A stretch of DNA of 64,000 bases from Ascaphus truei (lineage: Eukaryota; Chordata; Amphibia; Anura; Ascaphidae): assembly GCA_036426205.1 (NCBI GenBank), contig CM071568.1, positions 228,168,777 to 228,232,776 on the forward strand. The letters run 5' to 3'. Positions 21,741 through 34,960 of this stretch are shown here, piece after piece (within the stretch, counting starts at the first letter, position 1; each line of letters begins with the position of its first letter). The position numbers were made by a program, and so were the translations under genes. Under the pieces are notes generated by a model. It saw only the letters and a list, made by a program, of their open reading frames with translations, was not told the origin of the DNA and searched no databases.

Positions 21741-22690
21741 TCCGTAATATGTCTTATGATTTAGCAGTGCTTACTAAACATATCCCTTACTGCATGTGTA
21801 AATAAGTGTAACTTAAAGCACAGTACTACTTTTATATTTGATATATTGAATATGGTTAAATCAATGTACAAACAATAATCTGCTAACTAAGTGAGCATTT
21901 GGAAATTACTGAAAAAGTTCACTTTCCAAAGTCATTATTTATCATTGTGTCTTCTGGGCAACTATAAATGACTTTAATTTCTTCATATAGTACTGGACCT
22001 CCATGGCTTTAATTGGTACCAAAAAGCCGTCAGTGATGAGACGAGATTGCTTACACTTTCAGACACTAAACATGTCAAATGGATTTCAGCTGTGGAAACT
22101 GCTCAGTTTGACTCTACCTAGTAAATGGAACAGCACAGACCAGAATATTGTTGAAAGCTGTGATTTTTTAATATAACACATCTTTGGACATTCTGCTAGA
22201 CCGGCATTAATCACTTTGATGTCAGTGATTTGCAGGTTTTTCTGGTATTTGACAGATTTAAGACAAGTTATTTGATGTACAGGTACAACATTTAAACACT
22301 GAAAAGTAAACTGGGGAATGAAGCATACAGTTTAGTAAAACTATCAGTATTACAGGTGCCAAATCAATTGAGGATACTCAAGCTTGGAAATGTCTGTCTA
22401 CTCAAAATGTTAAAAGCAGCAGGGAGGAAAGTGAAGTGAAAAGCTTGACTAGACCAGTTCAATATAACAGTCCAAGTAATGAGTTGTGTTTTCCCAGTCC
22501 CTGGTATTCTAATATAGAGTTCTAAAGACAGAGTGAGCAAGAACTTGACATTTTTTATATACAGTACTGTACAGTACCTGCATAAAATAGAATGATACTA
22601 AGTCATGATAAAATATATTTGCACCATAGTTACTAAGAAGTGCTACTCCATAAGACACCTTTCAGTGCTGCTTAATGAATATTGCCAGTG
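21741..22690. other. No gene seen
   Basis: Unique-looking A/T-rich sequence without recognised features. Confidence 0.5.
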
Positions 22691-24126
22691 TAGCGCATGT
22701 TCCTCCCCCCCCTCTGGTAGATTACGGCTATGCGACTGCTCGGTGTAGTGCTTGTCATCTGCGTGGTACAGGAGAGATGAGTTTCCCGCGATGGTGTGGG
22801 TACAGAGCAGACTTTTAGTGATCCCTCTGGTCCTTTTCTTCTCGGTGTCAGCGCCTCCAGACATAGTGGTCTTCAGCATGACTGAAGGGGGTCCCTGCTA
22901 TGGCAATCCTTATTCTTATTTACCTCCCTCCATACAGACTGCAGCGGAGACAGAAGTACAAATGAGGATGTTCTTTATTTCAGCAGCCACTGCTGGTGTT
23001 ATTGCAGCGCATGCTTCAATTGGATAGGGTGGATCCCTGGCTTCTGGATGGTACGGCCCTGTGGGTAATGATCAGGCCTGGCTGGATTGGATTGTGCCTC
23101 AGCCCATGAGGGGCTGAGCACATCTCACTCCTGGCCGGTAGGAGACACTGAAAGCTCCTACCCCACGCTGGGGCAGGTTCGAACAAACTCCAAACACTAA
23201 CTCAAAGTCTCACCCCTAAGGGGCTGAACTTCAAGCTATAATTTAGGCACTTCCTTCCTGCAGCTCAAATAGGGAGGGCCCAGTATCTGTACCACCATTG
23301 GCTCTCACAGATCCCTGTGTCTACTCCACTCCTGTCACTCAGAAATTCAGCATGAGGAGGGGGAAATCCCCATAGGATAGCCTGTCACTGTGTGAGGATT
23401 GGATCTCGGTCCCGCTCCCATGACATGTCCCTTGACGCATTGGGTAACGCACCTCACGTGTGCACTGCACGCGAGAGCCGCAGTAGTCCTGCTGACAACG
23501 GACCTAGTCTCCACCCCCGCACCGCCTCCCGTGGTGCAACAGAGGCCGCTCCTGTCTCCAATACACAGCGGCGTCGCATGACCAGAAACACTCGAGGGGT
23601 TAATGCTAACTCCCTTCATTACTCCACAGCTGAGATACACTCCGCCCCTTCCTATTAGTACACAGTCTATGTGTGATGACTCACTGCCTGCTGCCTTCCC
23701 ATTGGCTCCCTCTGCTTTATATGCTCAGCCAGCAAATTGGCTGAGCATAAACTTGTGTTTATGTACTAGTGCTTGCCTCAAGCATCCTGCTGCCATTGCT
23801 CTGTGCATTCTGCTTGATATCTTGTACCTTTGACCACAGCTTTAACCCGGACCTCTACCTTCTCTGACCGCTGGACCTCGGCTACACACACAGGACCATT
23901 CTGACCTCTCTACTCCTGGACCCCGACTACGCACAACGACCATCCGACTTCTGCAATCCTAGACCATGGCGAGTATTACAACTATCCTGACCTCTCCTAC
24001 CCTGACCCAGCTACACGACTACGACTCTGCAATCCGGACGTGGTTGCGCGGCTGTTGGTCAGTGTATTCTAACATCCCCACCTCAGCCCTGCGGTCCCGT
24101 CCTGTTTGTGGTGTGCACTCGTTACA
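22691..24126. mobile_element. Composite of LTR-like repeats, borders unclear
   Basis: It begins TGTAGCGCATG, as the LTRs of the TGTAGCC group do, and ends GTTACA. The first half has a tttatt at about 22975 that would be a minus-strand polyadenylation signal; from about 23382 a second block starts TGTCACTG and runs to GTTACA at 24126, C-rich with repeated ctgacc/ggacc words. No matching target duplications are found, so this may be two adjoining or nested LTRs. Confidence 0.4.
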
Positions 24127-24904
24127 CACTGTCTAAATCTTATTAGAACTTACATGACAGGGGAAGGTAGAGAGATAGCTGAACCAGCCACTGCTACACC
24201 AGTTACAGCCCATTCAAGAGAATACGTTCTAAGGTGCCTTCCAGCACAATGTCTTATAGAGTAACAAATCTTTATACAATAAAGCATCTCATAATTTACA
24301 GTAATCTGTGCTAAAGTAAAGCTTGTACACACCGCTACATAACATAGCCAGCTATTAACATTGCTTTTTTACCCTCTGAAACAATACCCAGGTTGTGCCT
24401 ATAACTACAAGAAGCAGAAGCATGAACTGCCTTTCGGCATGTCTTGGATTTTCTCATTACAAGTGTTTATACAATATGATTGATAATACCTCTATTCAAT
24501 TTCTAAATCAGTCAGAGATAACGCCACAGTACTCACGGGACTGTTTCTAAATAATGGCAGGGCATAAAGTGATAAGTTTAATGGGTCTTAATTTTCAGCT
24601 ATTAAATAGATGACACCAGCATATCAGTATTAATGATGGTGGTCCTCCTCAAATATAATGCAATTAGATAATCAAGCGTAACTCATCCCAATGGCCTGGG
24701 TATTATTCATGATATGTATTATAGGTACTGTACAAGATGAGCAGAGTTACAAAAAGAAAATCAAGTCAATGAGTTATCCTTGGATTAAATAATAATACAA
24801 ATAACTGCGCACCAGATTGTGTAATGATTGAAAAGCAATTATTAAATATAATTATATATAATAAGGGAATACTGAGGTATTCACTTAACAATGTGTACCC
24901 AATA
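24127..24904. other. No gene seen
   Basis: Unique-looking sequence; nothing recognised. Confidence 0.5.
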
Positions 24905-25720
24905 ATCTAGATTTAAATCCCCCGGTCATGTGACGCGGGAGACTTAAAAGCACAGGGGATACCGGCACCCAATAACGGGCCTGTATCTTGGGAAAGAGGG
25001 GGTCCCCGAGGCTGAAACCAATGCGGTTCAGCCCAGGATACCCCTGCTCATGTATACTAGTATCAAAACCCCAATAACAATTAAAAAAAAATTCATTACC
25101 GTAGCGGCTATCCACTATGGTAAGGAAGCAACTTTCATTTAATTTTTATAAATACAGCTCAACCCCGTTATAACGCAATCCGTTACAACGCGAATCCGCT
25201 TATAACGGGATGCAAGCGTGGCTCCCAATTATAATATTTATGAATACTTTACAACACGATTATTGGTATCTTAAATACTTTATTGTACAATGCATACAAT
25301 TGTACATTATTTGTAATGCGATGCGCATATAACACGATGGTATTCTTTGGACCCCAAGCACAGCATTAAAAGGGGATTAAGCTGTAGTGTGCGGCAGCAG
25401 GGGGTCTCCTGAGATGAACCGCATTGATTTCAGCCTCATCGACCCCCTGCTTCCTGAGTTACAGACCCTGGTATGGGGTGCCGGTATCTCCTCCAGTATT
25501 TAAATCCCACGATCACGTGACGCAGACTATTTAAAAATGGCGGCGATACCGGCACCTGATGCCTCATACCGGGGCCTGTAACTCGGGAAGCAGGGGGTCA
25601 CTGAGGCAGAAATCAAAGTGGTTCAGCTTGGGAGACCCTCTTCTCCTGCACACTATTAATAAAATTTACATTAAAGCAGCTTCATTACCTTACCGGATAG
25701 TCGCTAAAGAAATGTAGGGG
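24905..25720. repeat. Palindromic repeat family in three copies, split by a Tigger-like MITE part
   Basis: A block with tttaaatcc, tcacgtgacgc, ggataccggcacc, gggcctgta and agggggtcc occurs at 24912-25060 (plus), 25395-25525 (inverted) and 25545-25650 (plus). The second and third form a long hairpin. At 25146-25345 lies a fragment starting cagctcaaccccgttataac, a form seen in pogo/Tigger-type termini. Related single copies are at 53055-53180 and, weakly, 61430-61510. Confidence 0.6.
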
Positions 25721-27220
25721 TTAAGGCACAATAGCAGGTTTATTGGGGGAAATTGCAATAAGATACACAACTCAGCCACCCTTTGTGCCCCCAACAACCC
25801 CTGTACACTATAAACACACATAAAAGCAATTTTTAGTTTTTATGCAGAGAAATACCAGAGGCCAGTGGGGATCCTTAGGTGGTTCCTGTGGGTGTTCGGG
25901 GGTCCTCGGGTGGTTCCTCCAGGGGCCTCAGGGTGGTCCCCGCTGGTCTGCGGTACCAATCCTGTGCCCCCCAAAAAATTGTCCAATACTTTGAAAGAAA
26001 TACATCCCCCCCAACACATACAGTACAGATATGGATAATAGTGCATTTGCCCATTTAAAATAAAACATTAACCAGCAGAAATAAAGTAAATAAAACTTAC
26101 ACTTACCCATGTCAGCCTGACATGATGAAGGCCGTCCTCATCCTCATCACCGTCCATGTCCTCCGTTGCCAACAAGAATACAAATAAAAATACAATCTAA
26201 TAGCCCCTAACCCTTTAATCACCTTAGCGGTTAGTAAATGCTATAGTAATTAAGGGGTTAACCCACCCTCCCCCACTACCCACCCAGGAGGCCTAACCAC
26301 CCTCCCCAGGCAACTACCCCCACCCTCCACCCATTCATTGGTACAGTGGGTACATAATGCCCATATATAACACTATAGCAATAAATGGTGAAGCTAAAAA
26401 AAACAGGCCCAAAATAAAACACATTACATTGAAAAATAAACACATTACAAATGCCAATAAACCAGGTGATTGGCACATGGGTACATCATGCCCATATAAT
26501 ATGGGCATGATTTAACACTATGGCAGTCAATGGTCAACCTAAATAATAAACAACCACCAACAATATCCAAAGCAATCAAAACAATCACCAAATAAACAAT
26601 AATAAACAAGTAAACACCACAAAATTACCAGCAATCAATTAAGCAAATACCAAATAAACATCAGAATTAACAATTAAAACACCAAAAAAAATCAATAACT
26701 AAAAGAAAACCCCAAATAAACACCATTATTAAAAAGCAAAAGTCCAAAAATAAACCACAATTAAAAAGCAAACAACAAAAAGTAACAATAAACAATTGAA
26801 AAGACCACAAAAATTCCCATCATTAAAAATCAAAACACAAAATAAATAGCAGAAATATTTCAAAGCAAAGAACAAAAATACATTTAAAAGAAATAAAAAA
26901 AGCATTTGCTAAAAAATGCATTGCTTGTCACTGTATGTATGTATGGACATACATAAATACATTGGCAATCAATGGGCAATAAAAAAATTACAATTAAAAA
27001 AATATACAATGAAAAAACCTATAAAAGAAAAACAACATACAGTACATTCAGTGTTTTTCTTTACTTTTCGATGTCTTCACCCTCCGATTCCCGTGGTCTC
27101 AGCAAGCTCTAGAACAAATCTACGATTCAAAACAGCAACGGGCATCAGGGAAAGTCGAAAGTCTTTTTTACTTTCTTTATTTTTCTGTTAATTGTAATCC
27201 ATTTGGGGGTTCTTCTTCTT
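25721..27220. other. A-rich, gene-free stretch
   Basis: C-rich patches (25860-26010, 26270-26330) give way to about 450 bp (26540-27000) with almost no G on the plus strand and many aataaa/aacaa words. It looks like the inside of a non-autonomous repeat. No domain is seen in any frame. Confidence 0.5.
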
Positions 27221-27680
27221 CTGTATCTTCATCTGTAACGCCCACTGTAATCCTATTGGGGAGGAGGTCTTCACTCTCCAGCTTCTGGCGTCAAATGAGG
27301 CTGCACAGGCTTTTATATGGCTTGTGACGTCACATTTGAGTGAGAAATGGTTCCCACGCCATCTGATTGGGTGGGATAACCATGTGGCAATTTTTTTTCT
27401 AGGATGTGACATCATGTAAAGGGAGTGAAGCAAGCCAATCAGAATGGCTGTGCTTCCTTTCCCTTTAAGATGACGTCACAAAAACCAACATGGCTACCGT
27501 CACATGTTACTTCAGCCAATCAGATTGTGAGATGTATATCCCCAATCTGATTGGTTGTAGTATAGCATGTGACAGAGTCAAGTTTTGGAAAGGAAGTGAC
27601 GTCACTCCCTTTGGATGTTACATTTTTGTGGTTAATCTGATCCTTTCAATTTTACGAATTTTTCTAAGGTTTTAAACTAT
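27221..27680. promoter_or_regulatory. Cluster of CRE palindromes and CCAAT boxes
   Basis: Three perfect TGACGTCA sites (27325-27332, 27471-27478, 27597-27604), a near copy tgacatca at about 27407, and four or more CCAAT boxes in both directions (about 27363, 27435, 27516, 27549). CREB/ATF and NF-Y bind such sites. The block has mirrored parts, so it may be a MITE whose palindrome yields these sites; no transcript start is evident. Confidence 0.35.
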
Positions 27681-28230
27681 ACTCACAGTTATTATTTTTA
27701 CAAGCTGTGAACCCTATAGGAAGAGCGGAAATATTTAATGTAAGAGGTTTAGGTTTATATTTGAACCGAAGGCATTTTCCTGTTTCCCAAAGGCTGTTTA
27801 TAAAAGGGGTTGGAGTTTAGAGGTTAAGAGGTTTGGAGGAATCAGCATGGAGGAGTCCTTCAAAGGAGTTTGGAGTGTCCCGAAACCCTTGAGGCTTGTG
27901 CCCCCCCGCCCCCCTATTTGGGCTTTTTTTTAGCCCTTTATTTTGGTCCAGAGAAAGGCCAATAGTTAAAAGGTTTTAGGATGGATAATAGGTCCAACCC
28001 CCCCATATACTCTTTGTTGTTGTTTTCTGTTTTTGCTTCCCTAATTTCTCCCCCTCCATCCAACAAGGTGTTCCCTTCCTTGTAACACCACAGATCATCG
28101 AGGAGGGCGCGCCTTACCTCCTTTTAAAGTGGACCGTAGTAAGTCTTCATGTTCAGGTAATGACACTTTCACATCCACACTCCATTCCACACTTTATGAT
28201 AAGTAGAGCACAAGCTTTAACTTGTAACCT
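27681..28230. other. No gene; possible 5' leader of the L1 fragment
   Basis: The C/T-rich stretch 27895-28080 leads into the L1 endonuclease frame. It might be its 5' untranslated part, but nothing in the sequence proves it. Confidence 0.35.
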
Positions 28231-28590
28231 ATGACTACCCAACTATCCATAAAAGTAGTCTCTTTAAACGTAAAGGGACTAAACTTGAATAATAATAGGA
28301 GACTAGCTCTGAGAGAATTGAGGAAGATGCAGGCAGATATTTTATTTCTTCAGGAAACTCATTCTAACAACCAGGACCCTCCTAACACTATTCGGGGTAC
28401 TTACCCGTTAGCTTATTTTTCTTCTTTCTCCAAAAGAAAAGAGAAGTACCTATTTTGTTGAAACATGACATCCAATTCCAAATAGAATAAACTCAAAGGT
28501 ATAAGGAGGGCAGATTTATAATGGTGAGGGGTCTTCTGTCAGGGGTTAGACTAACCTTAGTTAATATACAGCTGCGCCAGCTTTTATTCT
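28231..28590 (+). pseudogene. L1-like LINE ORF2 fragment, endonuclease N-terminus
   Basis: Reads SLNVKGLNLNNNRR near the start (the N of the catalytic SxNVxGL motif) and ADILFLQETH (the catalytic Glu of the apurinic-type endonuclease). After a frameshift near 28440 the pattern goes on with a GRFIMVRGLLSG-like stretch and LVNIQ to about 28575, where homology ends. It is a truncated copy of an L1/Tx1-type non-LTR element; only the first 110 or so residues are present. A solo LTR follows 100 bp downstream. Confidence 0.85.
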
Positions 28591-28675
28591 AAAGCCTGTA
28601 CCGCTCTGAATACCGGGTCATGACGCGTTATGTTTTTATTATTCTACGTTTAGATATTATTATTAGATATGTTTG

Positions 28676-29234
28676 TGTCACGCTGTGCAGCCCGCAGACC
28701 AGGCCAGTCCCCTGTACTGAGGTGGGATGTTGAATATACACACCGACAGCAGAGGGAGCGGGTCCGGGATGTGGTTGTAGCGTAGCCAGGCCTGGATTAA
28801 GATTTAGAATAGTCGTTGTACTTGCCGAGTTCAGGAATATAGAGAGTTCCATAGTCAAATCCGTTTCCATGTCCAAGGGTCTGAGAGGTAAGAATCGTGA
28901 TGGGTAAGCCGAAGTCGGGAGCCAGAGAGGTAAGACAGACAAGCCGGTTCAAATCTGTAGGGGTAAAGACAAAGAGTGCAGGAGGCGTGGCAAGAACTCC
29001 CAGGCTGAGCGGGGGGCGGAGGCAGGCATGGCGCGCGTGTTACAAGTGCCAGGGATAGATGCGCGCTCTGTAACGCCGGCGTGAGAATCCAAGATGGCGG
29101 CCGCGGCGTAAGTAGCAGGAAGTGCCGTGCACCGGCAGGGGTAGCGATGAGGGGCAGAGGCAGCAGCAGCTGCAGAATTGGTAGTGGGTAAGGAGGGGTC
29201 ACGTCGCAGGGGACATGGCCCCCGATTCCTTACA
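28676..29234 (-). mobile_element. Solo LTR, 559 bp
   Basis: On the plus strand it starts TGTCACGCTG and ends CCTTACA, flanked by a perfect 5-bp duplication gtttg (28671-28675, 29235-29239). GC-rich; the Gypsy-like reading is from the minus strand (TGTAAGGAATC...CGTGACA). No coding capacity. Confidence 0.8.
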
Positions 29235-29370
29235 GTTTGAACTATGAGAGTTGTGCGCTGTCTGTTCTTTTCTTTTCATTAAACTTGGAATACCTATGTA
29301 TTTTTAATAACAAATCAGAGTAAAAGTGCATCTGTAACATTGCATGATAAGCAAGTTTTTATAATGCGTA

Positions 29371-30369
29371 TGTAGCCCATGTCCCGTCCCGTCCCCCCAG
29401 ACACAGATCGTGCCTCTAGGGTGTATTGAGGGCTGGCTACCTGTATTATGGTGGTGCATACCTGCTTGGAACAGGAGGGCCTGAGTCTCCCGCGTTGGTG
29501 TTGGGGATAACAGGGCCAGGCTTCTGGGGTATATGCATCCATTCTTTAGTTGTTGTGGTGCAGCACCTCCATTCTCTGGCGAAACCTAGGGGATAGGTCA
29601 GAATCTTCCCAGAGAAAGCCCTGGTCCCAGGGAGAGAGATTCCAATCTCACACAGTCTTATATAAAACAGCAATGTCTTTATTGTCTTTTCTCAGTGATG
29701 CAGCACACAGCAGCAGTTCATAGGCAGTATTAGTCACGGCAGTACACAGGTATCTGACCTCCTCTGCTCTTCCTCCAGGATTTGTACTCCTGCAGGATGG
29801 CTGTAACGGGGCCTCAATACCCCTACCTCCACCCGAGGGTAAGCCCTCTGGGTGAGGCTAGATCTCCCCCATCACCCCCTCAGCAGGGGAGGGGCATTGG
29901 TCCACTATAGCTGTATCAGCTCTACTCAGACGGGCTCTGAGTTCTTCTCTCCTGTCTCCTCCAAATTCACTCAGCTCTCTCTCTCTGAACTGTGCAGCTC
30001 ACATACTCCTCTCATCAGCTCCCAGGACAGACTGGACTATCTGTCACATTCTCCTCTCTCATCAGACTCATGACCTCCACACTCCAGCTACTGCCTCTCC
30101 AACAACTCTCTCAGAACTGACACCAACTGACTCTCCAACAGAACTGACTCAGACACACACAGGAGCAGCCCACTAAATAGATACAGCCCATGCCCCTCAT
30201 GATGTCAGCAGGACCTCCCATCTGTCTCAGGCCTGCCACAGAGTCAGGGGCCTACCTCTATCAAGCAAGGCAGGGCTTGGTGGGGGGAAAACCCATGATT
30301 ACTACTGGCGCCTGCCCTTACCAGGGTAGGAGAAGGATTGGTAGCCCACTATTTCTTACAGGGGCTACA
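29371..30369 (-). mobile_element. Solo LTR, 999 bp, TGTAGCC group
   Basis: Termini TGTAGCCC and GGGGCTACA are inverted repeats; flanks are cgta (29367-29370) and cata (30370-30373), a 4-bp duplication with one CpG-type change. Minus-strand reading is favoured because tttattg at about 29678 would be a polyadenylation signal in reverse. Pyrimidine-rich from 29930 to 30150. Confidence 0.7.
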
Positions 30370-30373
30370 CATA

Positions 30374-31879
30374 TTAAAGAAAAGTCCCAGATGAATTATT
30401 ATATGGAAGATAGATGGCATACCTACTGTATATACATTATAAGAAGCACAACTGGAAAGATGAGTAATTCATTTGCATAGCTTGGATTACAATGTTACCT
30501 TTTCACAAATAGCAATTAAGGGTATTAAAGGGAAATCAACCCCTCCAAAGTCAAACTTTAAAATATAAATTACAAATACTTATAGGTGTCATATTTGGGT
30601 ATCAATTACCCAGGTGAAACAGCTGAAACATGTCACTGGAATTAATTAACTTTGGTGCAAGGTGGGATTGCCTTTTTTAAAACCATATTTTCAAAGCAGT
30701 CTTCTGCCATGGGACACCTCCCTGCGGTGGGAGAAACTACAGTATATCAGCCATTCACCTGAATGGGCTGTAAGAGGTGTATTCTAGCAGCGTAAAGGAC
30801 CTCATGCTAGAAGACTGTTTAGTAAATATGGCCCTAAATGTCCTCCACTTGCCTACTCAGCATAGCAACATTTCAGCATGAAATCTTCTTCCACTTGTTC
30901 ATCCTCAAAACTGTAATTAGCAGGTAGAAGGGATTACGTTGTACTAATTACACTCTCTTTGAAGAGAACACAGTTTGAGATCCACTGGAGATCCACTTCC
31001 GAATAATTCTACATGGGTTTCAGGCACTTGGGCAGTGCAATATGCAGTTGATACAAATGTATATGAATAATGTTGTTTCGTTGGTAAGTTACAGTATAGT
31101 AGGGTCACAAATTGTACTGCTGCTCCCTGTTCTACACCTGTTCCGTGAACTAATCACTGCCTGTTAGTGTCAATCCGGCATCTTCTCTGAGCAAGAATTG
31201 TGCATTTTAGGAACACATTTTTACGAGGTCTTTAAAAACAGCTTCTCTAGATAGCAATATTTAAATGAGATTAAGGAGTTTGACCTTAGTCGGCATGTCC
31301 CATTTCATTGAATTAAGAAATATTATCCTGAATTTATTTTGATGTTTGGAGAATGTTCTGTGCTTGATACAGTATGCTACTCGGTGCTGGATCACAATGC
31401 AGACTCTATGGATTAACGATCATTGCACGCAGCAAAAATCAATATATTTAATGAAAAATGGTATGAATCAATATACAGTATTTCATTCTGTGCTCACCAA
31501 TTTCATCTTATTGTGTGCAGCTGAAAAATCACTACACAGTACATGAATGAATGTCTTTGTGGCACTTAATGTATGATGAAAACCCTGAAATGTCTTATGA
31601 TTTTTAAAAGTCACTTAAAGCAGCAATTAATCAATACATACAGTTTCAAAACTATTACACTGTTGATAGTGAGTTATTTGCTTTGCCTATCCTGAAAATG
31701 TGAATACATTTAATGCAGTAAACACAAACCCTGGGGCCATCTTAAAAGCTTCAGTCTGACTTCAGATACTGTAATACAGTGTACGAGACATGACAGGAAG
31801 GTGAAGGTATCAGCCTACGGATATGTAGACTGTAGATATAAGGCTTTCTGCATGTAAAAGAGGACAGACCTCTTGTTTG
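30374..31879. other. No gene seen
   Basis: Unique-looking A/T-rich DNA. A short mirrored stretch at about 30690-30815 (agtcttct..agaagact) suggests an old small palindromic element. Confidence 0.5.
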
Positions 31880-31883
31880 TTTG

Positions 31884-32344
31884 TGTAGCCCTGCTTCCGT
31901 CCCCCTTTGGGAGATCTGCCCTTGCTACCGGTGTGTGGTGCATAGTACCTGTTGTTGGTTTGCAGGAGAGCTGGGGGTCCACGATTATCTGGAGACAACA
32001 GGGCAGGCTTCTGTGGTAGGATGCTTAGTTACTTCTCTGCAGTGCTAGTGCCTCCATCCGCCGCAGGCTCCAGGAGTGCTGGAGGCAGTCCCAACGACAG
32101 AATCAGAGCATACTCCCCCTCTGATTGACTGCAAACTCAGGCCAGGAGTATATTGAACATGTATATGTCTCTTTATTTACCCACGATTGGACAACACACA
32201 GACCAAGTCCCACCTCCACTCCTGCCACTCAAGGAAGCTGCAGAGGGGAGGGGTAACCTCAAGATGGGCCTAACACTGCCTGCATCTACCAGGACTTACG
32301 TGTTAGGGAGGGCAGATGAGTAGCCAGAACCAGCCATGGCTATA
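31884..32344 (-). mobile_element. Solo LTR, 461 bp, related to 11861-16170
   Basis: Termini TGTAGCC and GGCTATA with a perfect 4-bp duplication tttg (31880-31883, 32345-32348). Its right part in reverse complement matches 11877-11950 (ggctact, ccctaacacgtaagtcctggta, cagtgttagg). A tttattt at about 32170 is the reverse polyadenylation signal. It is shorter than its relatives, probably through inner deletion. Confidence 0.8.
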
Positions 32345-32552
32345 TTTGTATAGAGTATCTAGCCCGTACGACATGGATAAGAGCCCTAGTCGCACTTGAT
32401 TTTAAGAATAACCAATGAAATAGCAATCAAACATGACTTGTGCTTTATTCACATAACTGTATGAATGGAATTTTTTTTATTCCTATAGCGTGGTCTGGAT
32501 AGGATTCCCTAAACATTCACTAAAATTAGAACAATGATGCAGGATAACAAGG

Positions 32553-32782
32553 GAGAAGGAGTGGCTCAGTGAGTAACAACACTGACTGGCACCGAATTTG
32601 AAGCAGGGGAACCTAGTTTGATTCCTAGTGTCGGCTCTTTGTGACCTTGGCCAAGTCACCTTATCTCCCTGTGCCTCAGGCACTAAAAACATAGATTGTA
32701 AACTCCACAGGGCAGGGACTGTGCCTGCAAAATGTCTCTGTAAAGTGCTATGTAAAACTAGCAGTGCAATACAAGAACATGC

Positions 32783-32816
<34 letters not shown>
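32553..32816 (+). mobile_element. tRNA-headed SINE with L2-like tail, copy 1
   Basis: Head with A-box-like GTGGCTCAGTGAGTA (32561) and B-box-like GTTTGATTCC (32617); middle ccttggccaagtcacc...ctgtgcctcag as in CORE/MIR-type SINEs; 3' part tgtaaagtgcta...caatacaagaacatg ending in (ATT)n. The tail suggests mobilisation by an L2-type LINE. Both strands give spurious Ile-rich frames over the ATT run. Confidence 0.8.
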
Positions 32817-34960
32817 GCAAAGCTGGAAAGTTTTTTACTTCTCAAATGGAGGGAATGAAGAGACAGTGACATAGATTTTTCCTCATAAAAGAATGTGACA
32901 AATATTCATACAAAATGTATCAAGAAAAACAATTATTATTATTTAGAGCATGTTCAATATGTAAACAGTATCACAAAGTGTGGCATTAGAATGGATCCAG
33001 TATACTATAGCAATTTACACTACATGACAATCTACTTGTTTATAGTGGTGAACCATCCCAATGCTATATCATAGTTGTCTGTTGCTGTACAAGTAAGTGC
33101 TCAATTATTTTAGCAATGTCCGCCAGTCAATAGTGGTGTGCCAGTTTACACTATGAGAAGTGCTTAACACTTAAATCCTGTGCGTTACAGTGGTGTATAA
33201 CATCATTCAATAATCTAGCAGTACATGCTAACGTAGTGCCAGGGGAATCACTCCGTTAAAGCAGTGTGTGCCAATCCAGCACTTGAGAACAACACTTAAT
33301 AGTCTAGCAATAAAATGCCGACATTACAAAGGTAGAACTTTTCAGGAGAATGAAACAGTTTAGAGCAATATAAGACAATCATTCATTCTAAGAAATACTT
33401 GAAAGTTTAGCAATAGAATACAGTACATGTCAACATTATAAAGGTAGAACATTTCTAAGGGAAAGACCACATAAATCTAGTATACTGTACACTCCTCTTT
33501 CCGTGTTGCCCAATGAAGACAAATCATGGAGGATAATATGAGAGACAGAGAAACAACAACAATTTTGCTCGCACAAGAACAGAAATTTACTAGCACAAAT
33601 ATAAATTGCAGAGACAATCCTCTAGTTTCTCTCTCTATATATAGTGAGGCAATGTTTCAAGCCCTGATGGCTTTTCTTTGGGCCTTTTCCCACAACAAAA
33701 ACAGGGGCACATCTCTTCAGGATTGTGCTCTGTCGGTGCATAGGAAAGTTGTCTGGGTGTCTATACGTATGGCTGTCTCCTGCTACCTCTCAAGGATCAG
33801 GTACTGTAGTGGTTTATTGTGTTTAATAAATACAACCACTGTGATGTTCCTTAGAGCAGGTGTTATATCGCATCTTGGTGATGAGTCTGACACAACAAAT
33901 ATCCAATTGTAATAAGTGACTTCAACAGCTCTTTCTATGCAGATGATAAATTAAATATAATTAACTGCATCCAAGCAAAACACATTATTGGTCAGGTCAG
34001 ACTGTCTCTCTGAGAATAGATAGAATTTGAGATAGTTATTGTGTCCAGGTGACATAAATAATCTCTGAGAATATATGTCATGTGTGGCCAAGGAAGATCA
34101 ATTAATTCAATATTTATAGAAAATTGCAGAGCAATGTGAGCTGTCAGTAAGTGATATTTATATACAGAATGATCACACCTCATAAATTATAAAGATTAAT
34201 TTTAAAAGGGCAAGTTTTTCTAAATTAACACATCTACAGTACAACTGCATAAAATATTTTCAATGGTTCATACACAGGGCCAGTTGAAGTCTTTATAGAA
34301 GTACAGTATAGTAGTTCAGGCTCACATTTCTGTAAAAGACAACCAGTTTGTTTGACTTTTTTTAAATAAATTTATAAAAAAAATTAATTCAAAGGACCAA
34401 CATGATTGATAATTTTGAGTGTAAAAAAACAGATTTCTGTAAATTCAGAAAGAAATGAATATGGATGAAGCTAGCTTTTATCTACCAATGCCATACAACC
34501 ATCACCATACAGCTCATGCACACTCTTTGAACATCTGATCTACGCACAGTGCACAAGAACACAATTGTCATCGCTGAAATTCTTTCTGACAGTTCTGCAT
34601 GGTAGTGGAAAGAATCTATTGTATGTTGGATGCTGGTTGCTGGTTTACACTGTATTTCTATATTTTCTATTTACATTATATTTACATTTTTCATTTAAAA
34701 AAAAAGCTGTTTTCCACCATACTCATATGTCCAAAACATGTGGAAGTGTTTACCAAGGTTATTGTTATTCTTCATTGCAGACATCGCTAGTTCTTACGAA
34801 AGGAGCAGTAACAATGCTCTTTGAGCGCATTGGCTTTCATAAAGACGGTATATACAGATGACAGAAGCTGAACTTAGTCAGAATCTACAGGGAAATATGT
34901 ACAGTATAAATCAACGCTTTAAGTGATTTTGCTGAAAAAACACGAACCAAAAAATAGCAA
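32817..34960. other. Unique intronic-type DNA, no gene seen
   Basis: A/T-rich, with many ORF fragments and no domain, including an open frame of 128 codons at 33526-33912 that I do not recognise and do not believe. Confidence 0.5.

Noticed and set aside
32553..32640. tRNA gene
   Set aside because: A- and B-box-like words are present, but the cloverleaf is not formed and the segment continues into a SINE body; three related copies exist.
32483..32872. Ile-rich frames on both strands, taken for a membrane protein
   Set aside because: They cross the (ATT)n tail of a SINE.
33526..33912. 128-codon open frame as a gene
   Set aside because: No recognisable domain, no splice or promoter support.
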